From contig JAPPHD010000193.1 of assembly GCA_028821125.1 (NCBI GenBank), forward strand, positions 1 to 64,000: 64,000 bases of DNA. Direction: 5' to 3'. This DNA comes from Gammaproteobacteria bacterium (GTDB lineage Bacteria; Pseudomonadota; Gammaproteobacteria; Pseudomonadales; Azotimanducaceae). The notes beneath the pieces were generated by a model. The model did no database searches. It saw only the letters and a list, made by a program, of their open reading frames with translations, and was not told where the DNA came from. This document shows positions 25,725-34,328 of the stretch, in pieces. Made by a program: the position numbers and the translations under genes. Every line of letters begins with the position of its first letter. The stretch's first letter is position 1.

Positions 25725-28220
25725 TTACAGATCCATCGAAACTTCGAGACCCCAGGACGAACCTTGAGTGACCGTGCTGGATGCAAAAAGTGTGGCGATG
25801 GTAGCTGGCGTCTCGAATACTTCATCGGTCAGATTGCGGCCATAGACCGTAACCGCCAAGTTGTTCCAGCGATACGTCGCAGCCGCGCTCAGATTTTCGC
25901 GAGAAGCCACTTCGTTAAACCTGGTATTGAGCAAAACCGTCTGAATAGTATCGATCCAGTCATACTTGGCGTAGATCTCTATTTCGCCAGGTCCCACCGG
26001 CCATGTCGCCGTACCGCCAACGCCCATTGTAAATTCAGGCGCATTCCTCGGAATCAGGTGTGTTGCGTCCTCAATTATCGTTAGGTTATCCGTTGGGTCA
26101 ATATCAGTTTCGAACTCTTTGTACTTGGCATCGAGCCAGCCAAACGAGGCAAAAAAGCTCATATATTGGTTTGCGACAAACTGAAGCTCAGCCTCGATGC
26201 CTTTGTACTGCGCATCAGCCACATTGTCGAAAACAGTTGCAACGGTATCCGTAGTGGCGTCGAACTGCACAGATGCTTCTTGCTTGTCCTTGAAATCATT
26301 CAGGAAGAAAACTGCATTGAATTGAACCCGATTGTCCAGGAATTGACTCTTTACGCCAGCTTCCCACGAATTGGCGAATTCAGGATCGTACTGGTCTCGC
26401 TCAAAGTCCGAGACATTCTGGTTGACGCCAAAAAACCCACCAGAGTGAAATCCTTCGGAATAGGATGCATACAAGAGAACGTCGTCTGAAAATCGATAGG
26501 AAAGACCAAACTTCGGCGAGATCTCATCCCACTTGTTGTCCAGGTCGGCAAAGTTTGGAAAATTTTTGATTCGCTGCCTGGCGACAGAACCGAGATAGGC
26601 TTGGCCAGCCTCAAAATCCTTCTCTTCCTGCGTCCAGCGCAATCCAGCGGTGAGAGTCCAATCCGGCACAAATTCCCAATCCACTTGCGCATAGAACGCA
26701 ATCGATTCCGTAACTTGATGCTCGAACAACCTTTGGGTGTAGGCATCACCGAGCCCGCTCAGAGACGCACCGGTGTCACACCATACTTGCCCAAAGAACA
26801 GAGCACGGTCGGGACTCCAACACATTTCCAATGGCGTCGGATAACGCGCAATGGTCTCTGCCAATCCAGGAACGAGTCCAAGCAACGGTCCCGGCGCACC
26901 CCAGGTATTGTTGCGCAAATCGTAGCCATGAAAAGGATTCAGTTGGCTTACGAAATACCAGAATTCTCCGCCGGTGACCCAATCCTGCTCGAACTCACTT
27001 TCCCAATAATATCCTCCAACAACGAAGTCGACGTTATTCCACGAACCTTCCAAGCGAAGTTCTTCGCTAAACTGATCGTAGTCGTTCAGCCGCTCAATGG
27101 TGATGTGGTTGCGAAATGTTCCGTCGAAATCGAACTTTCGATCCTCGATCATGTCCCTATAGCCCGTCACTGAAACAAGCCTTAAGTTGTCCGTGATGTC
27201 GAAGGACAGATTCAATGTATACGCATCCACCGCCGTCTTGGCCGGGTTGTTGATATCAATTTCGGTCGTCGACGGAATGTCCAGATTCGTCCGACAGGGT
27301 ACTCCGGCACCGAATAAAGGCGCCAGGGTGCAAGCCAGGAATCCATTGCTGAAGTTTGGTTCTTTCGGATCCGTCGGCGGGGAGGCTACGCCCGGCGCCA
27401 AGTTCCAGTTATGCATCGTGGAACCGATTTCGCTGTTGTCATCGAACTTCTCGACTGTCAGCATGGCTTCAAAACGATCATTGGGCGTGGCGAGCAACGT
27501 AACGCCATAGTTCTGGTAGTCGGTCTCCGGCATCCTCTTTTCGAGATAGGTATTCCGTATGTAGCCGTCGTTTTGAATGGAAGTGAAAAACACCTTGGCT
27601 GCAAGCTGATCTTCGATTACCGGCGTGTTCAACACCGCTCTGATTTCTTTCTGGTCCCACTTGCCGATAGTGGCTTTGAACCGAGCGCCCAACTCGCCGG
27701 TTGGTCTGCTCCGAATCACGTGGACCAATCCCCCGACCGTGTTCTTTCCAAACAAGGTACCTTGAGGCCCGCGGAGTATTTCGACTCGTTCAATGTCGAA
27801 ATTCTCGAGCACCTGGCCGCCTAGCGAACCCAAGTAAATGCCATCGATCATTACCCCAATCGGGGAATCGAAAGAGTTGTCATCCGTGCGGACCGGACTG
27901 ATGCCCCGAATGATGATCGATGACCCATTGTTACGACCCGGATTGTCATCGATTCGTACGTTCGGCGCGAAGCCATTCAAATCCGCGAGGTTACGTATGT
28001 TGGACTTGGTCAACTCCTGAGACAATGCAGTGATGGCCACAGGCACCTCTTGGGCCGATTCCTCCCGCTTCCGAGCGGTAACGATGATTTCCTCGAGCAC
28101 CGCATCGGAGGACGCGCCCTGCCCGGACTCTGCGAACGCCGTTGTGGATGCTCCAAGCCCAATAACCACGAATGCTGCAACTGACGCAGGCAAAATCAAC
28201 GACTTGCTCACTTTCAACAT
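25725..28220 (-). CDS. TonB-dependent outer-membrane receptor (lower-GC gene)
   Basis: The 831-residue protein has a clear signal peptide (cleavage probably after ASTTAFA), a TonB box EEIIVTARKREE, plug motifs IIIRGIS, IGVMIDGIYLG and VEILRGPQGTLFGKN, and a barrel ending in SSWGLEVSMDL. It resembles iron-complex or hydrophobic-substrate receptors of the sphingomonad/marine type. The coding sequence is close to half GC (29/60 in line 26041-26100), while flanking genes are near 60-65%. With the truncated esterase at its 5' side, this suggests acquisition by transfer. Confidence 0.92.
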   Translation of the reverse strand: MLKVSKSLILPASVAAFVVIGLGASTTAFAESGQGASSDAVLEEIIVTARKREESAQEVPVAITALSQELTKSNIRNLADLNGFAPNVRIDDNPGRNNGSSIIIRGISPVRTDDNSFDSPIGVMIDGIYLGSLGGQVLENFDIERVEILRGPQGTLFGKNTVGGLVHVIRSRPTGELGARFKATIGKWDQKEIRAVLNTPVIEDQLAAKVFFTSIQNDGYIRNTYLEKRMPETDYQNYGVTLLATPNDRFEAMLTVEKFDDNSEIGSTMHNWNLAPGVASPPTDPKEPNFSNGFLACTLAPLFGAGVPCRTNLDIPSTTEIDINNPAKTAVDAYTLNLSFDITDNLRLVSVTGYRDMIEDRKFDFDGTFRNHITIERLNDYDQFSEELRLEGSWNNVDFVVGGYYWESEFEQDWVTGGEFWYFVSQLNPFHGYDLRNNTWGAPGPLLGLVPGLAETIARYPTPLEMCWSPDRALFFGQVWCDTGASLSGLGDAYTQRLFEHQVTESIAFYAQVDWEFVPDWTLTAGLRWTQEEKDFEAGQAYLGSVARQRIKNFPNFADLDNKWDEISPKFGLSYRFSDDVLLYASYSEGFHSGGFFGVNQNVSDFERDQYDPEFANSWEAGVKSQFLDNRVQFNAVFFLNDFKDKQEASVQFDATTDTVATVFDNVADAQYKGIEAELQFVANQYMSFFASFGWLDAKYKEFETDIDPTDNLTIIEDATHLIPRNAPEFTMGVGGTATWPVGPGEIEIYAKYDWIDTIQTVLLNTRFNEVASRENLSAAATYRWNNLAVTVYGRNLTDEVFETPATIATLFASSTVTQGSSWGLEVSMDL

Positions 28221-28288
28221 AGATGAATCTCCCTCTGTGTGCGCAAGCTCCCCGGAGGAGAGCCCACCAACTCTATCTGGCGGCGCAG

Positions 28289-28317
28289 ATAATATAACGT
28301 GTTTACCCTTCGTTCCA
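28289..28317 (-). promoter_or_regulatory. Candidate promoter of the TonB receptor
   Basis: On the minus strand TATTAT (plus 28289-28294) is a near-consensus -10 in a local AT-rich patch, with TGGAAC (28312-28317) 17 bp upstream as a weak -35. It lies about 70 bp before the receptor start and immediately next to the esterase remnant. Confidence 0.4.
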
Positions 28318-28323
28318 GTGCAG

Positions 28324-28617
28324 GTCTCAGGGAATCCCCGCGTGACTTCGCTGCGGTCCTGCCGTTACCACGACGCCGAGATCCCCTACGGATTCGAAAC
28401 CCACGACCGCTGGCTTCTCACCAGTGCGGCCGATGCGGCGCTTACCCGGCAGATGATGAACTACTGGCTGAACTTCGCGGCCACCGGCGACCCGAACCAC
28501 GACGGGGCCCCGGTCTGGCCCCGCTGGACACCCGGTGGCAAGGCCCTGATACTGGATGCGGAGGTACATGCCGCCCCGCTCGACACCCGGCTTTGTTCGC
28601 TGCTGGACGACGGGTGA
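28324..28617 (+). pseudogene. Truncated carboxylesterase (type B), C-terminal remnant
   Basis: The plus-strand frame from about 28324 to TGA 28617 encodes the end of a type-B carboxylesterase: CRYHDAEIPYGFET contains the catalytic-His region, then LTRQMMNYWLNFAATGDPN and APVWPRWTPGGKALIL. A whole enzyme has about 500 residues; only about 95 remain, with no serine nucleophile segment and no plausible start. The break coincides with the promoter region of the lower-GC TonB receptor, so an insertion or recombination probably removed the rest. The BCCT gene follows 15 bp later. Confidence 0.75.
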
Positions 28618-28632
28618 CGGCCCTACGAGGCC

Positions 28633-30171
28633 ATGCAATCCCAACCGCAAGTCGACAACATCATCTTCGGCGCCAGCGCCGGGCTCATCGCCGCCGCCTG
28701 CATTCCCATCGTCCTGGCGCCCGAGCAGGCCTCCGCCGCGGTGTCCGATACCTACGATTTCATCGCCGGCAACTTCGGCCTTCTCTACCAGTGGATGACG
28801 CTGGGCGCGGCAGTGATCCTTGGCGTTCTGGCGCTCGGCAAGTACGGCAACAGGCGGCTTGGCGGGCCCGATGCCCGCCCCGCCTACTCGAACATTTCCT
28901 GGATGGGCATGCTGTTCTGCGCGGGCATCGGCGGTGGCCTGCTTTACTGGTCGCCCATCGAATGGGCGTACTACCTGGATTCTCCGCCGTTCGGCCTGGA
29001 TTCCGGGTCCGCCGAAGCGCGGGAATGGGCCGCGACCTATGGCATCTTCCACTGGGGCTTCTCCGCCTGGTGCATCTACTGCCTGCCGACCGTGGCGATC
29101 GCGTATCCCTACTACCAGCGCAGGATTCCGCAACTGCGCCTGTCAACGTCCCTGGCCGGGCTGGCCGGGAACGACGTCGCCCAGCGCCCGCTCGGCCGTG
29201 CCGTGGACTTCGTGTTCGTCATCGCCCTGGTCGGTGGCGCCGGTACCTCTCTGGGTCTTGCGACGCCGATGATCGGGGCCTGCATCAGCGCGCTTTTCGG
29301 CGTAGCGGAATCCGGCGTCATGGACGTATCCGTCGCCCTCATCGCGGTGGCAATGTTCGCGTTCAGCGTCTACATGGGCCTCGACAAGGGCATCAAGCGG
29401 TTCAGTGACGTCAATGTCGGCATTGCCGGCGCCTTTGCCGCGTTCGTGCTGCTGGCCGGCCCGACGCTGTTTTCGCTGAAGCTGGGCACCAACAGCCTGG
29501 GGCTGATGACGCAGGACTTCATCCGTCTCAACACCTGGACAGACCCCGTCCTGGAAACGGGTTTCGTCGAGGACTGGAGCATCTTCTACTGGGCCTGGTG
29601 GCTGGCCTACGGCCCCTACGTGGGTATTTTCGTGACCCGCATCTCCCGGGGCCGCACGCTCAGGCAACTGATCTTCGGCATGGTGGGGTTCGGCACCCTG
29701 GGCTGCGCCCTGTTCTACGTCGCGCTCGGCAACACCGCCATGTGGATGGACATGGAGGGGCTGGTGCCGGTACAGGAACTGGTCAATGCAGGCCAGGCCG
29801 ACACCGCCATCGCTGCCATCGTACAGGCGTTGCCGCTGCAGCCCCTGCCCCTGTTCGCTTTCGTGATCATGGCCTTCATATTCGTCGCCACCACCTACGA
29901 CTCCGCCTCCTATTCCATCGCCGCCGCCGCCACCCGGCGCCTGCCCGCGGGAGCCAACCCGGCGCGCTGGCACCGGGTCTTCTGGGCCTTCGCCCTGATG
30001 GTGCTGCCCCTGGCGCTGATGCTTCTCGGCGGCCTGCGCGCCGTGCAGTCCGCGGTGCTGGTGGTTTCACTGCCGGTGCTCGCAATCACCGTGGCGATGA
30101 CCGTCGCCCTGTTCGTCGCGCTTCGGGACGATTCAGCGGCGCCCGGGGCTCCCGGCATTGCCGCCGGCTGA
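28633..30171 (+). CDS. BCCT-family (betaine/carnitine/choline) transporter
   Basis: The 512-residue protein has about twelve transmembrane segments and the family hallmarks WSPIEWAYY, the GLDKGIKRFSDVNVG loop, and WAWWLAYGPYVGIFVTRISRGRT (TM8 region, rich in Trp). BCCT transporters use Na+ or H+ to import quaternary amines or similar zwitterions, or exchange them. Classic betaine carriers have long charged C-terminal tails used for osmosensing; this one ends shortly after the last helix, so a metabolic rather than osmotic role is likely. Confidence 0.9.
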   Translation: MQSQPQVDNIIFGASAGLIAAACIPIVLAPEQASAAVSDTYDFIAGNFGLLYQWMTLGAAVILGVLALGKYGNRRLGGPDARPAYSNISWMGMLFCAGIGGGLLYWSPIEWAYYLDSPPFGLDSGSAEAREWAATYGIFHWGFSAWCIYCLPTVAIAYPYYQRRIPQLRLSTSLAGLAGNDVAQRPLGRAVDFVFVIALVGGAGTSLGLATPMIGACISALFGVAESGVMDVSVALIAVAMFAFSVYMGLDKGIKRFSDVNVGIAGAFAAFVLLAGPTLFSLKLGTNSLGLMTQDFIRLNTWTDPVLETGFVEDWSIFYWAWWLAYGPYVGIFVTRISRGRTLRQLIFGMVGFGTLGCALFYVALGNTAMWMDMEGLVPVQELVNAGQADTAIAAIVQALPLQPLPLFAFVIMAFIFVATTYDSASYSIAAAATRRLPAGANPARWHRVFWAFALMVLPLALMLLGGLRAVQSAVLVVSLPVLAITVAMTVALFVALRDDSAAPGAPGIAAG

Positions 30172-30292
30172 CACTTGACCCCGCTTCCGTCGGGGATGCA
30201 ACATCCTGCAACGCCTCGCGCCGGGGTCCACCGAACCCGCGTGAACTCACGCGTGCGAGCGACGAACCCCGCAACATTGCCGGAAAACGCGA

Positions 30293-30874
30293 ATGGATCT
30301 TCAGGAAGTCTGCGACGGTGTCATCAAGGAAACCGAGGCGGTCCTGAACTGCCTGGTTTTCGACCTCGACGGTGACCGCACCCTGGCCTCGGCCAGCCGC
30401 CCCGACTCCGCCCTTCAGGAAGCCGAAATAGGCGCCGCGCTCAATACCGGCAAGGAACTCTTTCGGGGCAAGTACGTCGAACAGTTCGTTCAATCCCTGG
30501 CAACGGGCCTGATCGCGACACGTGGTTTCGTGCGTGAGGTGCAGATCACCAACGCTCACAACTACCAGTTCATGGCTGCCGTTCCGGGCCGCGACGATGC
30601 CGTGCTGGTGGTGTTCACCGAGAAAACCCTGACCCTGGGCCTGGGCTGGATGGCCGTTCACCAGACCCAGGACCTGCTCGCGGAGTCACTCGGGGTCGAA
30701 CCCCGCGTGCACGAAGGGCAGACCGGTTCCGGTCAGGCGCCTGCCGCGCCGGAGCCGCCCACCGAAGCGGCGGTGGACCCCAAACCGGTGCCGCCGCCGA
30801 GCGAAGAGGCTGAGCCGGAACCCCTGCCCAATCCGCTGGCGAAGCGATGGACAGCCAGGAACAGGAAGGATTGA
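30293..30874 (+). CDS. Roadblock/LC7-like domain protein with proline-rich tail
   Basis: The 193-residue protein has a single alpha/beta domain (residues about 1-137) in which VLNCLVFDLDGDRTLASASRPDS and AVLVVFTEKTLTLGLGWMAVHQTQDLL match the strand and final-helix pattern of roadblock/LC7 domains. The rest is a disordered tail rich in Pro, Glu and Ala. It shares sequence with the convergent gene at 30924-31367 (for example LGLGWMA in both). Such proteins bind small GTPases in other bacteria, but none is seen here. A 16-bp palindrome (30238-30253, CGCGTGA-AC-TCACGCG) lies upstream. Confidence 0.6.
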   Translation: MDLQEVCDGVIKETEAVLNCLVFDLDGDRTLASASRPDSALQEAEIGAALNTGKELFRGKYVEQFVQSLATGLIATRGFVREVQITNAHNYQFMAAVPGRDDAVLVVFTEKTLTLGLGWMAVHQTQDLLAESLGVEPRVHEGQTGSGQAPAAPEPPTEAAVDPKPVPPPSEEAEPEPLPNPLAKRWTARNRKD

Positions 30875-30923
30875 CAGCCGCGCGCAACCGATACTGAACG
30901 CCGAAGCGGAAAGCCGCGCTTTG

Positions 30924-31367
30924 CTATTCGGGCCGGTCGGCGGCGCGTTCGTCGTGCAGGTTGCCGAGGTGATCCAGGGCCTGGCGCATGGCCATCCACC
31001 CCAATCCGAGATTCGAGTCCCCGCGGTTGGTGACAAGCACGAGCAGGACCCTGTCGTCGCCCGGCACCAGCGACATGAAGTTGTAGGTGAGTTCGGTGGT
31101 GACCTGAATCTGCCGCGGGCCCGAATCCCCGCCCGTGCCGGCTTCATCCCCTGACGCCGGTTCCGGCCGGCCCCCGGCACCGCCACTGAAACACGCCACC
31201 GCAGCCGCGGAAATCATCTCCAGCGCCGTGTTGGTTACCAGCGAATCGGACCGGGCGCAAAGGGCGAGCGGCAGCCCCGTCGCGAGGTCGACCAGCGCAC
31301 AACCGAGGGCGCCGTCCATGCGCTCGACAATCTGGTCGCAGACGTCGCTGGATTCAAACCGCCACAT
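30924..31367 (-). CDS. Roadblock/LC7-like domain protein, paralogue of the convergent gene
   Basis: The 147-residue protein has GALGCALVDLATGLPLALCARSDS near its start and VLLVLVTNRGDSNLGLGWMAMRQALDHL near its end, the same framework as the protein at 30293-30874; the middle carries a Gly/Ser-rich insertion. The segment before it, TTELTYNFMSLVPGDDR, aligns with NAHNYQFMAAVPGRDD in the paralogue. It starts 12 bp after the stop of the acyl-CoA ligase and is probably its operon partner. Function unknown. Confidence 0.6.
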   Translation of the reverse strand: MWRFESSDVCDQIVERMDGALGCALVDLATGLPLALCARSDSLVTNTALEMISAAAVACFSGGAGGRPEPASGDEAGTGGDSGPRQIQVTTELTYNFMSLVPGDDRVLLVLVTNRGDSNLGLGWMAMRQALDHLGNLHDERAADRPE

Positions 31368-31379
31368 TCGTCTTGCCTG

Positions 31380-32933
31380 TCAAAGGGACGCCCCCTGGCC
31401 CTCCCAGAACGGCGCCCGCAATTCCCGCTTCAGGATCTTGCCGGAACCGGTCTTGGGAATCTCGCCGGTAAAAGTCACGGACCGGGGAATCTTGTATCCC
31501 GCCAGGTGATCCCGAGCGAACGACTGGACGGCGGCGGTGTCGACACCCGCCCCTTCCCGGCCGACCACCACGGCATGCACGCTCTCTCCCCACTCCTCGC
31601 TCGGGATGCCGAACACGGCTGCCTCCAGAATATCGGGATGCAGTTCGAGGGCGTGCTCCACCTCGGCGGGATAGATGTTCACCCCGCCGGAAATGATCAT
31701 GTCCTTCTTGCGGTCGCAGATGTAGTAGAAGCCGTCCTCGTCGAAATAGGCCACATCGCCCACGGTGTGCCAGTCATCCCGCCTGTCCTCCATGAACTTG
31801 TCGTGGGCCTTGTGATAGGTGGTGAACTGCCCCTCGGTCCTGACGTACAGCTCGCCCGGCTCGCGCACCGCCTCGACCATGCTGCCGTCGTCCCGGAATA
31901 ACCGGATCTCGACGCCGGGCGCCGGCCGCCCGCACGACCCCGGCTTGCTGCGCTGAAACTCCGGGGTCATGATCGTGTTGACGCCCAGTTCCGTGGAGCC
32001 GTACACCTCGAACAGGGATTCCTCCGGAAAGCGCTCCAGATAAGCCAGTTTCAGGGCATAGGACCAGGGCGCCGCGTTGGCGATCATGATGCGCAGCCGG
32101 TCGCGCCGGTATCGCCCGATGACATCGTCGGGAAGCTGGCAGATGCGCCTGATCGGTGTCGGCGCCGAGAATGTGCAGGTCACCTCGTAGGTGTCGAGCA
32201 GCCTCAGCCAGTCTTCGGCATCGAAGCGGCGCTGCACCACCGCCGTGTTGCCGAGCAGGTGCGCCAGCGCCAGGAAACCGCCCGGCCCCGAGTGGTACAG
32301 GGGGCCCGTGGTGAGATAGACATCGTCCGGCCGCCAGCGGTACAGCTTCATCATCGCTTCCAGAAGCGCCGGGTCGCCGGCGCCGCCGGCGCGCACCGCA
32401 CCCTTGGGTTTCCCCGTGGTGCCGGAGGTATAGATCATCGTGCCTGCCGCGGACGGGTCTGCGCCCACTTCCACCGGCCCCGCGCCGGCTCCTGCGAGCA
32501 GGGGCGCCGCGTCAAGCTGACCTGGTTCCGCCGCCCCGTCGTAGACGATCACCTGCGCGACGTTCGGCGTCTCCGGGCGGATTTTCGCGAACAGCGGTGC
32601 GAATTCCGCATCCACCAGCACAACCTTAGCATCGGAGTTGTGCACGACGTAGGCCGCCTCCTCCGCGGTGAGCCGATAGTTCAGCGGCACCGAAATGGCC
32701 CCCACCTTGCGCGCCGCATGGCCGCACGCCACCGGCCAGTGGGAGTTGCGCCCGCACCACATGACCCTGTCTCCAGGGTCGACGCCGTTTTCGAGGAAGA
32801 CGTTCGCCAGGCGATTGGCGTTGGCTGCCAGTTCGGCGAAGCTCCAGCGGATCAAATTCCCGCCGGGCCGGTCCTCGATCAGCGCCGGTTTGTCGCCAAG
32901 GCGGCTCGCCAGATCGGTCAGCATGTCCGCCAT
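31380..32933 (-). CDS. AMP-forming acyl-CoA synthetase
   Basis: The 517-residue ANL ligase has the P-loop TSGTTGKPKG (169-178), FEVYGSTELGVNT, the hinge region YICDRKKDMIISGGVNIYPAEVE and the catalytic Lys K499 in GKILKRELR. The pattern is that of medium/long-chain or steroid-side-chain acyl-CoA ligases; sequence alone cannot choose. It lies 81 bp downstream of the SDR gene on the same strand and just upstream of a roadblock-like gene, so the three likely form one unit. Confidence 0.9.
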   Translation of the reverse strand: MADMLTDLASRLGDKPALIEDRPGGNLIRWSFAELAANANRLANVFLENGVDPGDRVMWCGRNSHWPVACGHAARKVGAISVPLNYRLTAEEAAYVVHNSDAKVVLVDAEFAPLFAKIRPETPNVAQVIVYDGAAEPGQLDAAPLLAGAGAGPVEVGADPSAAGTMIYTSGTTGKPKGAVRAGGAGDPALLEAMMKLYRWRPDDVYLTTGPLYHSGPGGFLALAHLLGNTAVVQRRFDAEDWLRLLDTYEVTCTFSAPTPIRRICQLPDDVIGRYRRDRLRIMIANAAPWSYALKLAYLERFPEESLFEVYGSTELGVNTIMTPEFQRSKPGSCGRPAPGVEIRLFRDDGSMVEAVREPGELYVRTEGQFTTYHKAHDKFMEDRRDDWHTVGDVAYFDEDGFYYICDRKKDMIISGGVNIYPAEVEHALELHPDILEAAVFGIPSEEWGESVHAVVVGREGAGVDTAAVQSFARDHLAGYKIPRSVTFTGEIPKTGSGKILKRELRAPFWEGQGASL

Positions 32934-33014
32934 TTTTCCAGTCCCTCCGTGTCAACACCCCGAGACGGCCGCCAGAATCCGGCCTGTGCGCCGTCGCGTC
33001 AAGGTGCCGTTTAA

Positions 33015-33773
33015 TCAGATCGCAGTCATTCCCGCATCGACCGTGAATTCGGCGCCGGTGACGTAGTTCGACTCGTCGGACGCCAGGTACAGAATGCAGT
33101 TGGCGATGTCCCGGGGTTCGCCCATGCGGCCGAGGGGAACCTGTTCCCGCGGCAGCTCCCCGGGGCCGGTGGCTGCGCCGGCCTGGGCCTGCATGTTGGT
33201 CCAGATGAAACCCGGGTGCACCGAATTGCAGCGGATATTGTCCGGCGCGCCCTCCACCGCCAGCGTCTTCGACATGATGCGCACCCCGCCCTTGGCCGCC
33301 CCGTAGGCGGAACAGGTGGCGAGCCCCACCAGCCCCGCCACGGAGGAGAGGTTGACGATGGAGCCGCCGCCCGATTCGCGCATGGCCGCCATTCCGTACT
33401 TGCTGCCCAGGAAAACGCTGGTCAGGTTCACGTCGATCTGCCGGTTCCAGTCGGCCAGCGTCATCTCGGCAATGGGCATCAGCACGGCGATGCCGGCGTT
33501 GTTGACCAGGATATCGAGACGGCCGAATTCATCCAGGGTGCGGGCGATGACGGCTTGCCACTGCGCTTCGCTGGTCACGTCCTGGTGCAGCGCCAGCGCT
33601 TCGCCTCCGGCGTCCCGGATCGCTGCCGCACAACGTTCCGCGCCGGGCTCATCGATGTCAGTGACCACCACTGTGGCGCCTTCGGCGCCGAGCGTGAGCG
33701 CCGTCGTGTACCCAAGACCCGGATCCGACGCCCCTCCTGTCACAAGGGCGATCTTGTCCTGTACTCTTCCCAT
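33015..33773 (-). CDS. Short-chain dehydrogenase/reductase (SDR)
   Basis: The 252-residue SDR has NNAG at 91-94, S143/S144, and the catalytic Y157-K161 in SAYGAAKGG. The cofactor motif reads TGGASDPGLG, with two extra residues relative to the usual TGxxxGxG, a variant seen in some alcohol and 3-hydroxyacyl SDRs. D40 after the second strand (VTDID) favours NAD(H). It heads a minus-strand unit with an acyl-CoA ligase and is divergent from the DUF35/thiolase-fold pair, so it may oxidise a hydroxyacyl-CoA or steroid alcohol in that route. Confidence 0.9.
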   Translation of the reverse strand: MGRVQDKIALVTGGASDPGLGYTTALTLGAEGATVVVTDIDEPGAERCAAAIRDAGGEALALHQDVTSEAQWQAVIARTLDEFGRLDILVNNAGIAVLMPIAEMTLADWNRQIDVNLTSVFLGSKYGMAAMRESGGGSIVNLSSVAGLVGLATCSAYGAAKGGVRIMSKTLAVEGAPDNIRCNSVHPGFIWTNMQAQAGAATGPGELPREQVPLGRMGEPRDIANCILYLASDESNYVTGAEFTVDAGMTAI

Positions 33774-33792
33774 TTTGCCTCCAGCGATTGGC

Positions 33793-33812
33793 TAATCGAT
33801 TCGAATCGGTTA
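33793..33812. promoter_or_regulatory. 20-bp palindromic operator candidate between SDR and DUF35 genes
   Basis: The perfect core CGATTCGAATCG extends to a 20-bp palindrome with one mismatched pair (TAAT on the left, GTTA on the right). It is centred in the 80-bp divergent gap and could control both directions. No regulator gene is adjacent; TetR proteins bind sites of this size. Confidence 0.5.
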
Positions 33813-33853
33813 AAACAGTCATTTTAGACGGTAACCAGCGGACGGGGGGACCC

Positions 33854-34294
33854 ATGCCGAGCATCGCCGACCAGGTGCCCATCGCCGAGGGCCTGTTCAC
33901 CTGGCCTTCCAACGACCCGCGGCTTCTCGGCAGCAAATGCCGCGATTGCGGCGTGGTCACCTTCCCCGCCCAGTCGGGCTGTCCGGCCTGCTGTGGCCAG
34001 GACACCGAGACCCTGGAACTCGAGCGCCAGGGCAAGCTCTGGACCTGGACGATTCAGGGCTTCCTGCCCAACCGCCCCCCCTACGAAGGGCCCGAAACAC
34101 CGGAAACGTTCCGGCCTTTCGGCGTGGGTTACGTCGAGTTGCCGGGCCAGGTGCGCGTGGAAGCGCGCCTGCAGACCGAAGACCTGTCCAAACTCCGCAT
34201 CGGCATGGACATGGACCTGGTGGTCGAGAAATACATTGAACGGGACGGCAAGGACATCATTGCCTTCTTCTTCCGTCCCTCAGACGAATCCTGA
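33854..34294 (+). CDS. DUF35 zinc-ribbon/OB-fold protein (acyl-CoA-associated)
   Basis: The 146-residue protein has a rubredoxin-like zinc ribbon, C29-x2-C32 and C43-x2-C46, followed by an OB-fold (LWTWTIQGFLPNRPPYEG and FGVGYVELPGQVRVEARL). DUF35 proteins form complexes with thiolase-fold partners and bind the acyl-CoA. ATG 33854 is chosen because a G-rich ribosome-binding site precedes it; in-frame ATG 33788 overlaps the operator. The thiolase-fold gene follows 34 bp later. Confidence 0.87.
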   Translation: MPSIADQVPIAEGLFTWPSNDPRLLGSKCRDCGVVTFPAQSGCPACCGQDTETLELERQGKLWTWTIQGFLPNRPPYEGPETPETFRPFGVGYVELPGQVRVEARLQTEDLSKLRIGMDMDLVVEKYIERDGKDIIAFFFRPSDES

Positions 34295-34328
34295 TCGAAC
34301 GCAACCAGACAGCTTAAGGAGCCAGCGC

